Source: an uncultured Oscillospiraceae bacterium (GTDB lineage: Bacteria; Bacillota; Clostridia; Oscillospirales; Acutalibacteraceae). From it: 8,413 bases of DNA. The DNA lies in NCBI GenBank assembly GCA_910587835.1, contig CAJUNQ010000087.1, forward strand, positions 1 to 8,413, read 5' to 3'. The notes under the pieces were generated by a model. It did no database searches. It was not told the DNA's origin and was given only the letters and a program-made list of their open reading frames with translations. A program made the translations under genes and the position numbers. Positions 1-6,701 of this stretch are shown piece after piece (the stretch's first letter is position 1; each line of letters starts with the position of its first letter).

Positions 1-22
1 ACGCCGTCTTTTTACCCAGAAG

Positions 23-141
23 CAGCCATCTTCTGCGTCGAAAATCCTCGTAATACGCAAGTATTCCTTGCGGTTTTCTCCTTGAAGCTGACCGCTTCTG
101 GTCAAAATTCCGTCATTTCCTCTATTTTCAAACAAGCCCTA
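23..141 (-). repeat. Left copy of a dispersed inverted repeat (MITE-like or structured element)
   Basis: This stretch is nearly identical to the reverse complement of 8273-8413. Over 23-65 the two copies differ by one base, and over 70-141 by a single one-base indel. Between those blocks, four bases here (66-69) correspond to 25 bases in the right copy. The copy can fold locally: CGCAAG (56-61) pairs with CTTGCG (67-72), AATAC (52-56) with GTATT (61-65) around a GCAA loop, and GAAGC with GCTTC further on. A further stem, CAGAAG (17-22) with CTTCTG (30-35), crosses the left boundary given here, so the element probably continues to base 1 and beyond. No credible protein is encoded. The conserved edge near 141 reads TAGGGCTTG on the minus strand. 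A miniature transposable element or a structured intergenic repeat are both possible; its family is not recognised. Confidence 0.85.
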
Positions 142-264
142 AAGTGTACGGCGCTTTTAGCGTCAACATTGACAGCCGCCCGGTTCGATTTGTGGTCCAC
201 AAGGCGGGCAAGCGCCGGTGGATATAACACACTGCGTCATTTGCTTGACCAAAGACAAGACAGG
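142..264. other. Non-coding, palindrome-rich stretch between repeat and terminator
   Basis: No gene is seen here. The stretch contains an inverted repeat GTCAA-CA-TTGAC (162-173). A larger hairpin is centred near 196, where TTGTGG pairs with CCACAA around a single T, flanked by GCCCG and CGGGC. An alternative fold pairs TCCAC (196-200) with GTGGA (218-222) and GGCG with CGCC. A perfect TTGACA hexamer sits at 169-174, but no -10 element lies at the right distance. The stretch could be part of a small structured RNA ending at the terminator at 265-303, or merely the tail of an upstream transcription unit. Confidence 0.4.
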
Positions 265-303
265 GACCTCTCTCCGGCTATTAGAGCCAGGGAGAGGTCT
301 TTT
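265..303 (+). terminator. Rho-independent terminator upstream of hsdM
   Basis: GACCTCTC (265-272) pairs perfectly with GAGAGGTC (292-299). The stem extends inward through CC/GG and GGCT/AGCC with single-base bulges, around a short AT-rich loop, and four T residues follow at 300-303. The T-tract is short but the stem is strong. On the minus strand no T-run follows, so the terminator works on + strand transcripts. It would stop transcription arriving from the left and insulate the hsdM promoter that begins 44 bases downstream. The gene it serves is not in the window. Confidence 0.7.
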
Positions 304-346
304 CCGTTGTAAATGCCCATACCCTCGGGCGGTTCAAAGGAATACC

Positions 347-375
347 TTGTGAGGATTTCCCATTTGTGATATAAT
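347..375 (+). promoter_or_regulatory. Sigma-A-type promoter of the hsdMSR operon
   Basis: TTGTGA (347-352) is followed after 17 bases by a perfect TATAAT (370-375), and TG at 367-368 makes an extended -10. Transcription would start near 382, giving an untranslated leader of about 70 bases before hsdM. No other promoter-like sequence of similar quality is seen up to the end of hsdR, so this is probably the promoter for the whole operon. Confidence 0.8.
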
Positions 376-438
376 ATTTGTCGTAAATCCGCCATTCCCA
401 CGGATGGTCTGGCGAAAGGGAATCAAGAATGAAAGGTC

Positions 439-443
439 GGAGG
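439..443 (+). promoter_or_regulatory. Ribosome binding site that fixes the hsdM start
   Basis: GGAGG ends eight bases before the ATG at 452. The in-frame ATG at 404, 16 codons upstream, has no Shine-Dalgarno sequence, and the extra residues it would add look unlike HsdM amino termini. The start at 452 is therefore preferred. Confidence 0.8.
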
Positions 444-451
444 TCTTCCCG

Positions 452-1984
452 ATGGTAACAGGCGCAATCAAAAACAAAATTGATAAGATATGGACGGACA
501 TCTGGGCAGGCGGCATTACCAACCCGCTGACTGTGATTGAGCAGCTGACCTATCTGATGTTCATTCGCTCGCTGGACGAGAAGGAGCTGGAAACCGAGGA
601 ATTGGAGAATCTTTCTGGGGAGAGGATGGAGCGGATTTTCCCGGCCTCTGAAGCAGGGCAGTCCATGCGGTGGAGCAGGTTTAAAAACGCCGATCCCCGG
701 ACCATTTATGAGATTGTGTCCCAGCGGGTTTTTCCCGCCATAAAGAATTGGAAGTGCGGGCAGCTGCCTGATTTCAACGATGCGGGAGAGATGATGGAGC
801 CGGAAGCGGCTGGGGACAGGGGGAATGAGGGCGGCACTGCCTTTGCCAGGTATATGAGCGACGCCATGTTTCTCATCCCCACGCCCCAGGTCTTGCAGAA
901 GATCATCACCGGCTTGGAGGACCTGTATGAGCACGACATTGGGGAGCTGGATATGCAGGGGGACCTTTATGAGTATATGCTGGGCAAGCTGGCTACTGCC
1001 GGGCAAAACGGCCAGTTCCGCACGCCGAAGCATATTCGGGAGATGATGGTGGAGCTGCTGCGGCCCACTCCCGACGACCTGATCTGCGACCCGGCCTGCG
1101 GCACAGCGGGCTTTCTGGTCTCGTCGGCAGAGTACATCAGAGCCCACTATGAAGACGCTATGTCCCCGGAGCAGTGGGAGCATTTTGCAGGACCCATGTT
1201 CACTGGCTTTGACACAGACCGCACCATGCTGCGCATTTCCGCCATGAACCTGATGCTTCACTCCATCCGCCGCCCGAGGGTGGAGTATCAGGACAGCGTG
1301 TCAAAGCAGAACCAGATTGCCGGCCAGTTCACGGTGTGTCTTGCCAACCCGCCCTTCAAGGGCACGGTGGACGCGGAGAGCATCCACGACAACCTGAAGG
1401 CTGTAACCCAGACCAAAAAGACCGAGCTGCTGTTTCTGGCGCTGTTTTTGCGGATGCTGAAAAAAGGGGGCCGCTGCGCCTGTATCGTGCCGGACGGCGT
1501 ACTGTTCGGCTCGTCAAAGGCGCACAAATCCATCCGCAGAGAGCTGGTGGAAAATCACCAGCTGCGGGCTGTAATATCCATGCCCTCCGGGGTGTTCAAG
1601 CCCTACGCGGGAGTGTCCACGGCAGTGCTGGTGTTCACCAAAACCGGCGCGGGCGGCACAGAAAAGGTGTGGTTCTACGAGATGAAGGCCGATGGGTTCA
1701 GCCTGGACGACAAGCGCGCCGAAACCCAGGAGAACGACATTCCCGACCTCCTCCGGCGGTTCCACGACCTGGACGGGGAAGCCGCCCGCCTGCGCACCCA
1801 GCAGAGCTTTCTGGTGCCCAAGGCCGAAATTGCCGAAAACGGCTACGACCTGTCCATCAACAAGTACAAGCAGGTGGAGTATGTGCCGGTAGAGTACCCG
1901 CCGGCAGAGGAGATTCTGGACGAGCTGGAGCGGATGGAGGAGGAGATCGCGGCGGGGCTGCGGGAGTTGAGGGGGATGGTGTGA
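452..1984 (+). CDS. hsdM: Type I restriction-modification system, DNA methyltransferase subunit HsdM
   Basis: HsdM is the modification subunit. With HsdS it forms an adenine-N6 methyltransferase that uses S-adenosylmethionine to mark the bipartite target site. The protein has 510 residues, a usual length for the family. An HsdM amino-terminal helical domain occupies roughly residues 5-135, including TDIWAGG and QLTYLMFIRSLDEKE. The catalytic domain follows, with QFRTP at 188-192, the AdoMet-binding motif DPACGTAGF at 213-221 and the catalytic NPPF at 299-302. A charged helix ends the protein (about 484-507). The start is chosen by the GGAGG at 439-443; an ATG 16 codons upstream lacks a binding site. 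The stop overlaps the hsdS start (TGATG), pointing to translational coupling of the two subunits. No frameshift or missing motif is seen, so activity is expected. Confidence 0.97.
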   Translation: MVTGAIKNKIDKIWTDIWAGGITNPLTVIEQLTYLMFIRSLDEKELETEELENLSGERMERIFPASEAGQSMRWSRFKNADPRTIYEIVSQRVFPAIKNWKCGQLPDFNDAGEMMEPEAAGDRGNEGGTAFARYMSDAMFLIPTPQVLQKIITGLEDLYEHDIGELDMQGDLYEYMLGKLATAGQNGQFRTPKHIREMMVELLRPTPDDLICDPACGTAGFLVSSAEYIRAHYEDAMSPEQWEHFAGPMFTGFDTDRTMLRISAMNLMLHSIRRPRVEYQDSVSKQNQIAGQFTVCLANPPFKGTVDAESIHDNLKAVTQTKKTELLFLALFLRMLKKGGRCACIVPDGVLFGSSKAHKSIRRELVENHQLRAVISMPSGVFKPYAGVSTAVLVFTKTGAGGTEKVWFYEMKADGFSLDDKRAETQENDIPDLLRRFHDLDGEAARLRTQQSFLVPKAEIAENGYDLSINKYKQVEYVPVEYPPAEEILDELERMEEEIAAGLRELRGMV

Positions 1985-3087
1985 TGGCCGATTTTTTAGA
2001 TGTATTCTCTGATGAAACTAGACGTGGTCACAAAATTCAAACAAGTGAATATCTTCACTTTGGTAAGTTTCCGATTATTGACCAAGGACAGGAACAGGTC
2101 GCAGGATACACCAATAAGGAGGAAGGGCTGTTCTGTGAGGTTCCCGCAATTGTTTTTGGAGACCATACCAGGATAATAAAATATGTTGATACCCCATTCT
2201 TTTTGGGAGCAGACGGGGTAAAGGTGCTCCGATGTAAAGTTGAAACCGTAAATTATAAGTATTTATACTATTGTCTTCAAAGTATTAAAATTCCGAACAC
2301 AGGCTATAACCGACATTTCAAATGGTTAAAAGAATCCACCATCAGGATTTTGCCCCTGCAGGAACAGCTCAAAATCGTATCTGTACTTGATAAAATCAAC
2401 GAATTGATTTCCTTTCGTAAACAGCAGCTTGCCAAGTTGGACGAGATAGTCAAGTCGCGGTTTGTGGAGATGTTTGGGGATATGCTGCTAAATCCATTAA
2501 CATGGATTGAAAAGCCGCTTGAGAATATAGCTGATATTATTTCGGGTATTACAAAAGGGAGAAAAACGAAAAGTACAAAATTGTTTGAAGTACCCTACAT
2601 GGCAGTTTCTAATGTTAAGGATGGCTACATCGATTGGACGACTGTTAAAACAATCATGGCTACACAGTCAGAAATTAGCCAATATCGAATATTGCCTAAT
2701 GATGTACTTATGACAGAAGGTGGTGACCCAGATAAATTAGGCCGTGGAGCCATTATTCGAGAACCACTGGAGAATTGTATTCACCAAAACCACATCTTCC
2801 GAGTGCGCCTTGATAGAAGCATCGTACTGCCGGAGTTTTTTGCAGAATATTTGCAGCATCAAAAAGCAAAGCGGTACTTTTTAGGATGCGCCAAGCAGAC
2901 AACTGGAATTGCAAGTATAAACATGAAACAACTTCGGGCGTTGCCTGTGTTGGTGCCACCTATTGGTAGGCAGGAAAAATTTACTAATTTTGTCAAGCAA
3001 GTAGGTAAACAAAAGTTGACAGTCCAGAAGAGTTGGGATAAAATGGAAGTGCTGAAAAGTGCTTTGATGCAGGAATATTTTAAGTAG
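1984..3087 (+). CDS. hsdS: Type I restriction-modification system, specificity subunit HsdS
   Basis: HsdS binds DNA and fixes the target sequence for both methylation and cleavage. The protein has 367 residues in the classic order. Target recognition domain 1 spans about 2-123. A conserved helix follows at about 124-165 (LPLQEQLKIVSVLD onward, ending FVEMFGD). Recognition domain 2 spans about 173-325, with GGDPDKLGRGAI at 246-257 and TTGIASINMKQLRALPVLVPP-type spacing at its end. A second helix occupies about 326-367. The two recognition domains are unlike each other, so the site should be asymmetric and bipartite; its sequence cannot be read from the protein. GAGGGGG at 1969-1975 inside hsdM is the ribosome binding site, eight bases from the ATG. 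The gene is clearly AT-richer than hsdM and hsdR, consistent with exchange of recognition domains. No second hsdS or inversion site is visible. Confidence 0.95.
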   Translation: MADFLDVFSDETRRGHKIQTSEYLHFGKFPIIDQGQEQVAGYTNKEEGLFCEVPAIVFGDHTRIIKYVDTPFFLGADGVKVLRCKVETVNYKYLYYCLQSIKIPNTGYNRHFKWLKESTIRILPLQEQLKIVSVLDKINELISFRKQQLAKLDEIVKSRFVEMFGDMLLNPLTWIEKPLENIADIISGITKGRKTKSTKLFEVPYMAVSNVKDGYIDWTTVKTIMATQSEISQYRILPNDVLMTEGGDPDKLGRGAIIREPLENCIHQNHIFRVRLDRSIVLPEFFAEYLQHQKAKRYFLGCAKQTTGIASINMKQLRALPVLVPPIGRQEKFTNFVKQVGKQKLTVQKSWDKMEVLKSALMQEYFK

Positions 3088-3179
3088 AGAGAAAAATCCA
3101 AATTCGATTAAAGCGCTAATGGAATTTAGTGAAACTATAGAGAGTAAAAAGAAGTAATTTTTTGACGAGGTAATTCTCC

Positions 3180-6100
3180 ATGTCCAATTTCTCTTTCCTC
3201 CAAACGAAAAATGAATACGCCCTCTTCACCCCCGCCGCCATAGAGGCGGAAAGGGTCTGCGCCACCTCGCCGGCCATGTGCGCTGTGGGCTGCCGCAAAG
3301 CCTTGGAGCTGGCGGTGAAATGGGTGTACTCCGCCGACAATACCATGCGCATGCCCTACAAAAACAACCTGCAGTCCCTGATTCACGAGCCCAGCTTCCG
3401 CTTTGCCGTGGACAGCCAGACCTGGGGCAAGCTGCCCTTTATCATCCGGCTGGGCAACCTGGCGGTGCACACCGAGCGCAGCGTGGGGGAGAGGGAGGCC
3501 CGGGTCTCCCTCAAGGGGCTGTTTGAGTTCATCCAGTGGGTCGACTACTGTTATGGCAGCGACTACGCGGAGCGGCAGTTTGACCAGTCGCTGGTGCCCA
3601 CAGAGCTGCTTTCGGTGGACTCCCAACGGGTCAGAGAGCAGGAGAGCCTGCTGGGGGAAAAGGAATCGGAGATTGAGGCGCTGCGGGCGCAGATCCGGCA
3701 GATGTCCGGGCAGCTCACCGCAGCCAAAGACCGCCGCCGGCAGGAGCGCAGCTTTGTGCCAGAGGACCTCTCTGAGTTTGAGACGCGGAAAATATATATA
3801 GATGTGGACATGAAGCTGATGGGGTGGCGGTTCACCGGCGCGGACAGGGATGTGCAGGAGGAGTATCCGGTGGAGGGTATGCCCAACGGAGCCCAGGCAG
3901 GGGCTGCGGACTATGTCCTCTTTGGCAAGGACGGCCTGCCCCTGGCGGTTGTGGAGGCCAAGCGCACCAGCAAGGACCCCAACACCGGCCGCAAGCAGGC
4001 CATGCTTTACGCGGACTGTCTGGAACGCAAATTTGGCCGCCGTCCTATGATGTTCACCACCAACGGGTTTGAGACTTACTTTTGGGACGACCAAACCGGC
4101 CCCCAGCGGAAGGTCAGCGGTATTTTCAGCAAGGACGACCTGCAAAAGCTGATGAACCGCCGGACCCAGCGGCTGAATTTGGGCGAAGTGCCCATTGACG
4201 ACCGGATTACCGACCGCTACTACCAGAAGGAGGCTGTCCGCGCTGTGTGCGGGCAGATAGAGCAGGGCTTTCGCAAGCATCTTCTGGTCATGGCCACCGG
4301 CGCCGGAAAAACCCGGACAGCCTCCAGCCTGACAGATGTGCTCAGCCGGGGCGGGTATGTGACGAATATTCTGTTTTTGGCCGACCGCACCGCGCTGGTC
4401 AAGCAGGCGAAGGATGACTTCAAGCATTATCTGCCCCACATGTCCCTGTGCAATCTTTGCGCCAATAAGGACGACAGAAATGCGCGCATCATATTTTCTA
4501 CCTATCCTACCATTCTTCACGCCATTGATGAGATCAAGACAAAAGACGGCCAGCGGCTGTTTACCCCCGCCCATTTTGATCTGATCATCATTGACGAGAG
4601 CCACCGGAGCATCTTCAAAAAGTACCGGGCCATTTTCGAGTATTTTGACGCCCAGATGGTGGGCCTGACCGCTACGCCCAAAACCGACGTGGACCGCAAC
4701 ACCTACGACTTCTTTGAGATGGAGCACGGCGTACCCACCTATGCCTACGACTATGAGACGGCGGTGTCCCAAGACCATGTGCTGGTCCCCTACTATAATT
4801 ACGAGGTCAAGACCCGGTTTTTGGAGGAGGGAATCAGCTATGACCAGCTGTCGGAGGAGGACAAGGAGCGGTATGAGGAGGACTTTGTGGAAGACGGCTA
4901 TGTGCCTGCCTTTGTGCCCTCCGCCGCGCTGAACAAGTTTGTGTTCAACGAGACAACGGTAGACACGGTATTGCAGGACCTGATGGAGCGGGGCGTCAAA
5001 ACCGCAGGCGGCGACCGTGTGGGCAGCTCTATTATTTTCGCCCAAAGCAAACGCCATGCCGAGTGCATTGTAGAGCGTTTCAACAAGCTCTACCCCCAAT
5101 ATATGGGATCTTTTATGCAGCGGGTGGTTTGCGGCGACTCCTATGCCCAGACCGTGATCGATGACTTTAAGGCAGGGGACAGGCCCCCCTGGATCGTGGT
5201 GTCTGTAGACATGATGGATACGGGCATTGATGTGCCGGAATGCGTCAATCTGGTGTTCTTCAAAAGAGTGCGTTCCAAAACCAAGTTCTGGCAGATGATT
5301 GGGCGCGGTACCCGGCTCTGCAAGGGCCTGGCCTGCACAGACCAGATCGACGGGGAATATACGGATAAAAGGCGTTTTCTCATTTTTGACTATTGCGGCA
5401 ACTTTGAGTTCTTCCGGCAGCATAAAGAGGGGTATGAGTCCCGGGAGACCAAAACCCTGTCGGAGAATATTTTCGGCAAGCAGGTCAGGCTGATCAGCCT
5501 GCTGCAAGAGAGCGCATATGCCGGCGACGCCTGCCAGGCCTGGCGTTCTGAGCTGGCAGGCCTCTGCCAGGGGCAGGTTGCGCAGCTGAACCAGAGCCTG
5601 GTCTCGGTGCGGCTGCGGCTGCAGTTTGTTGAGAAATTCAAAAGCCCCCAGGCCTTTGTCCATATCAGCGAGGAAGACAAGGGGGAGCTCATCCAGTATA
5701 TCGCGCCCCTTATGCAGCTGAAGGAGGCGGACGAGTTTGCCAAGCGTTTCGACAATTTTATGTATGGGCTCATACTGGCTTTTATGGAACAGACGCCCGC
5801 CTTTTCCCGGGCAAAAAGGCAGCTGCGGGAGATTGGGGAGGCCCTGGAAGCGAAGGCGAATATTCCCCAGGTGAAAGAGAAGCTTGAGACCATCCGGTGG
5901 ATTGGCACAGACGAATTCTGGGCAGCGGGCGATGCGCTTCTGTTTGAAAGGGTGAGGGCGGAGCTCCGCGGCCTCATCCAGTTTTTGAATGAGAGCGGCG
6001 GCGGAGACCCTGTGTTTACCCGGCTGGCCGACCCGATTATTGCGCAGAGCGAGGGGCTGCTGCTTGAAGCGGCCTATGACTTTGAGGACTACCGGGCAAA

Positions 6101-6548
6101 GGTCAACCGCTATGTCAATGAGAACGGCCACATGCTGGCCATCCACAAGCTGACCCATAATGTACCCCTGTCCCCCAACGACTATCAGGAGCTGGAACGG
6201 GTGCTGACCACAGAGCTGGGCGACGAGCAGGACTACCGCAGGGAGTTCGGGGACACTCCCTTTGGGCTGCTGGTGCGGAAAATCGCCAGGCTGGACCACG
6301 ACGCCGCCATGCAGGCCTTTTCCGCTTTTATCAATGACCAGTCGCTGAATCAGAGGCAGATCGCTTTTGTCCATAAAATCATCAGCCACATCGAGCAGAA
6401 CGGGTACATGGAGAGTATGGCGGAGCTGCAAAGGCCGCCTTTTGATAAGCCGGTGAGCTTTGTCAAGCTGTTCAGTCCAGAGGTCAGGGGCAAGCTGTTG
6501 GACGCCATCAATCAGGTCAAGGAGAACGCCACCATAGTGGTAGCCTGA
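3180..6548 (+). CDS. hsdR: Type I restriction-modification system, endonuclease/translocase subunit HsdR
   Basis: HsdR joins HsdM and HsdS, pumps DNA using ATP and cuts unmethylated DNA far from the site. The protein has 1122 residues. A DUF4145-like helical domain (about 15-125) leads into a charged coiled coil (about 148-192). The type I R amino-terminal nuclease domain follows, with a PD-(D/E)xK core: D244, E259 and K261 in VVEAKR. A superfamily 2 motor comes next: Walker A TGAGKT at 373-378, DESH at 472-475, GLTATP at 495-500, DTGIDVPE at 680-687 and QMIGRGTRL at 705-713. The remainder (about 780-1115) matches the position of the EcoEI-type carboxy-terminal domain that docks on the methyltransferase; this part is assigned by architecture. 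GAGG at 3167-3170 lies nine bases before the ATG. The gene ends in tandem stops TGA TAA. All catalytic motifs are intact. It is likely co-transcribed with hsdMS, as no promoter is seen in the 92-bp gap. Confidence 0.97.
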   Translation: MSNFSFLQTKNEYALFTPAAIEAERVCATSPAMCAVGCRKALELAVKWVYSADNTMRMPYKNNLQSLIHEPSFRFAVDSQTWGKLPFIIRLGNLAVHTERSVGEREARVSLKGLFEFIQWVDYCYGSDYAERQFDQSLVPTELLSVDSQRVREQESLLGEKESEIEALRAQIRQMSGQLTAAKDRRRQERSFVPEDLSEFETRKIYIDVDMKLMGWRFTGADRDVQEEYPVEGMPNGAQAGAADYVLFGKDGLPLAVVEAKRTSKDPNTGRKQAMLYADCLERKFGRRPMMFTTNGFETYFWDDQTGPQRKVSGIFSKDDLQKLMNRRTQRLNLGEVPIDDRITDRYYQKEAVRAVCGQIEQGFRKHLLVMATGAGKTRTASSLTDVLSRGGYVTNILFLADRTALVKQAKDDFKHYLPHMSLCNLCANKDDRNARIIFSTYPTILHAIDEIKTKDGQRLFTPAHFDLIIIDESHRSIFKKYRAIFEYFDAQMVGLTATPKTDVDRNTYDFFEMEHGVPTYAYDYETAVSQDHVLVPYYNYEVKTRFLEEGISYDQLSEEDKERYEEDFVEDGYVPAFVPSAALNKFVFNETTVDTVLQDLMERGVKTAGGDRVGSSIIFAQSKRHAECIVERFNKLYPQYMGSFMQRVVCGDSYAQTVIDDFKAGDRPPWIVVSVDMMDTGIDVPECVNLVFFKRVRSKTKFWQMIGRGTRLCKGLACTDQIDGEYTDKRRFLIFDYCGNFEFFRQHKEGYESRETKTLSENIFGKQVRLISLLQESAYAGDACQAWRSELAGLCQGQVAQLNQSLVSVRLRLQFVEKFKSPQAFVHISEEDKGELIQYIAPLMQLKEADEFAKRFDNFMYGLILAFMEQTPAFSRAKRQLREIGEALEAKANIPQVKEKLETIRWIGTDEFWAAGDALLFERVRAELRGLIQFLNESGGGDPVFTRLADPIIAQSEGLLLEAAYDFEDYRAKVNRYVNENGHMLAIHKLTHNVPLSPNDYQELERVLTTELGDEQDYRREFGDTPFGLLVRKIARLDHDAAMQAFSAFINDQSLNQRQIAFVHKIISHIEQNGYMESMAELQRPPFDKPVSFVKLFSPEVRGKLLDAINQVKENATIVVA

Positions 6549-6641
6549 TAAAAAGGGGCGGACGGACTTTTGGGCCAGTGGAGCTGGACCGGGAAAGGCC
6601 CGCGCTTTGCCGGAAAGCCTCCTCTTTATTTTCTCCCGCTG

Positions 6642-6671
6642 TTGACTTGTCCGCCGCCGGGAGTGTATAAT
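6642..6671 (+). promoter_or_regulatory. Sigma-A-type promoter of the arabinofuranosidase gene
   Basis: TTGACT (6642-6647) and a perfect TATAAT (6666-6671) are separated by 18 bases. The promoter lies in the 153-bp gap after hsdR and gives a leader of only about 25 bases. It shows that the downstream gene is its own transcription unit. No clear operator or catabolite-control box could be identified around it, and no strong intrinsic terminator was found between the hsdR stop and this promoter. Confidence 0.8.
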
Positions 6672-6701
6672 TAAGGGAAAATGACTGGGAGGTATCATGC
6701 T

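Noticed and set aside
176..200. T-arm-like sequence GGTTCGATTT suggesting a tRNA fragment or attachment site
   Set aside because: The flanking bases do not form a T-arm stem, no acceptor stem or CCA end is present, and there is no integrase or matching att repeat in the window.
82..312. Small + strand open frame starting with TTG in the left repeat
   Set aside because: It starts inside the repeat and runs across the palindromes and the terminator hairpin. Protein coding there is unlikely and the composition is not protein-like.
281..1261. Minus-strand open reading frame opposite the first half of hsdM
   Set aside because: It is antisense to a clear HsdM coding sequence, has no recognisable domain and would have to overlap the hsdM promoter and leader.
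1336..1983. Upstream in-frame extension of hsdS into hsdM
   Set aside because: The extension is an out-of-frame shadow of hsdM rich in R, G and P. The ATG at 1984 has a ribosome binding site and gives a normal HsdS.
1984..3087. Phase-variable hsdS shuffling
   Set aside because: There is only one hsdS, no partial hsdS copy, no recombinase and no inverted repeats inside the gene. The flanking repeats lie outside the operon and would not change specificity on inversion.
6549..6641. Possible rho-independent terminator after hsdR
   Set aside because: Short stems such as GGCCAG/CTGG-A-CC and AAAG/CTTT are present, but none is followed by a T-run at the right distance.
6681..6701. Earlier ATG for the arabinofuranosidase
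   Set aside because: A purine run lies only two bases before it, while the good GGGAGG lies after it and serves the ATG at 6702. Starting at 6702 also makes the catalytic glutamates fall at 175 and 294 as in the Geobacillus enzyme.
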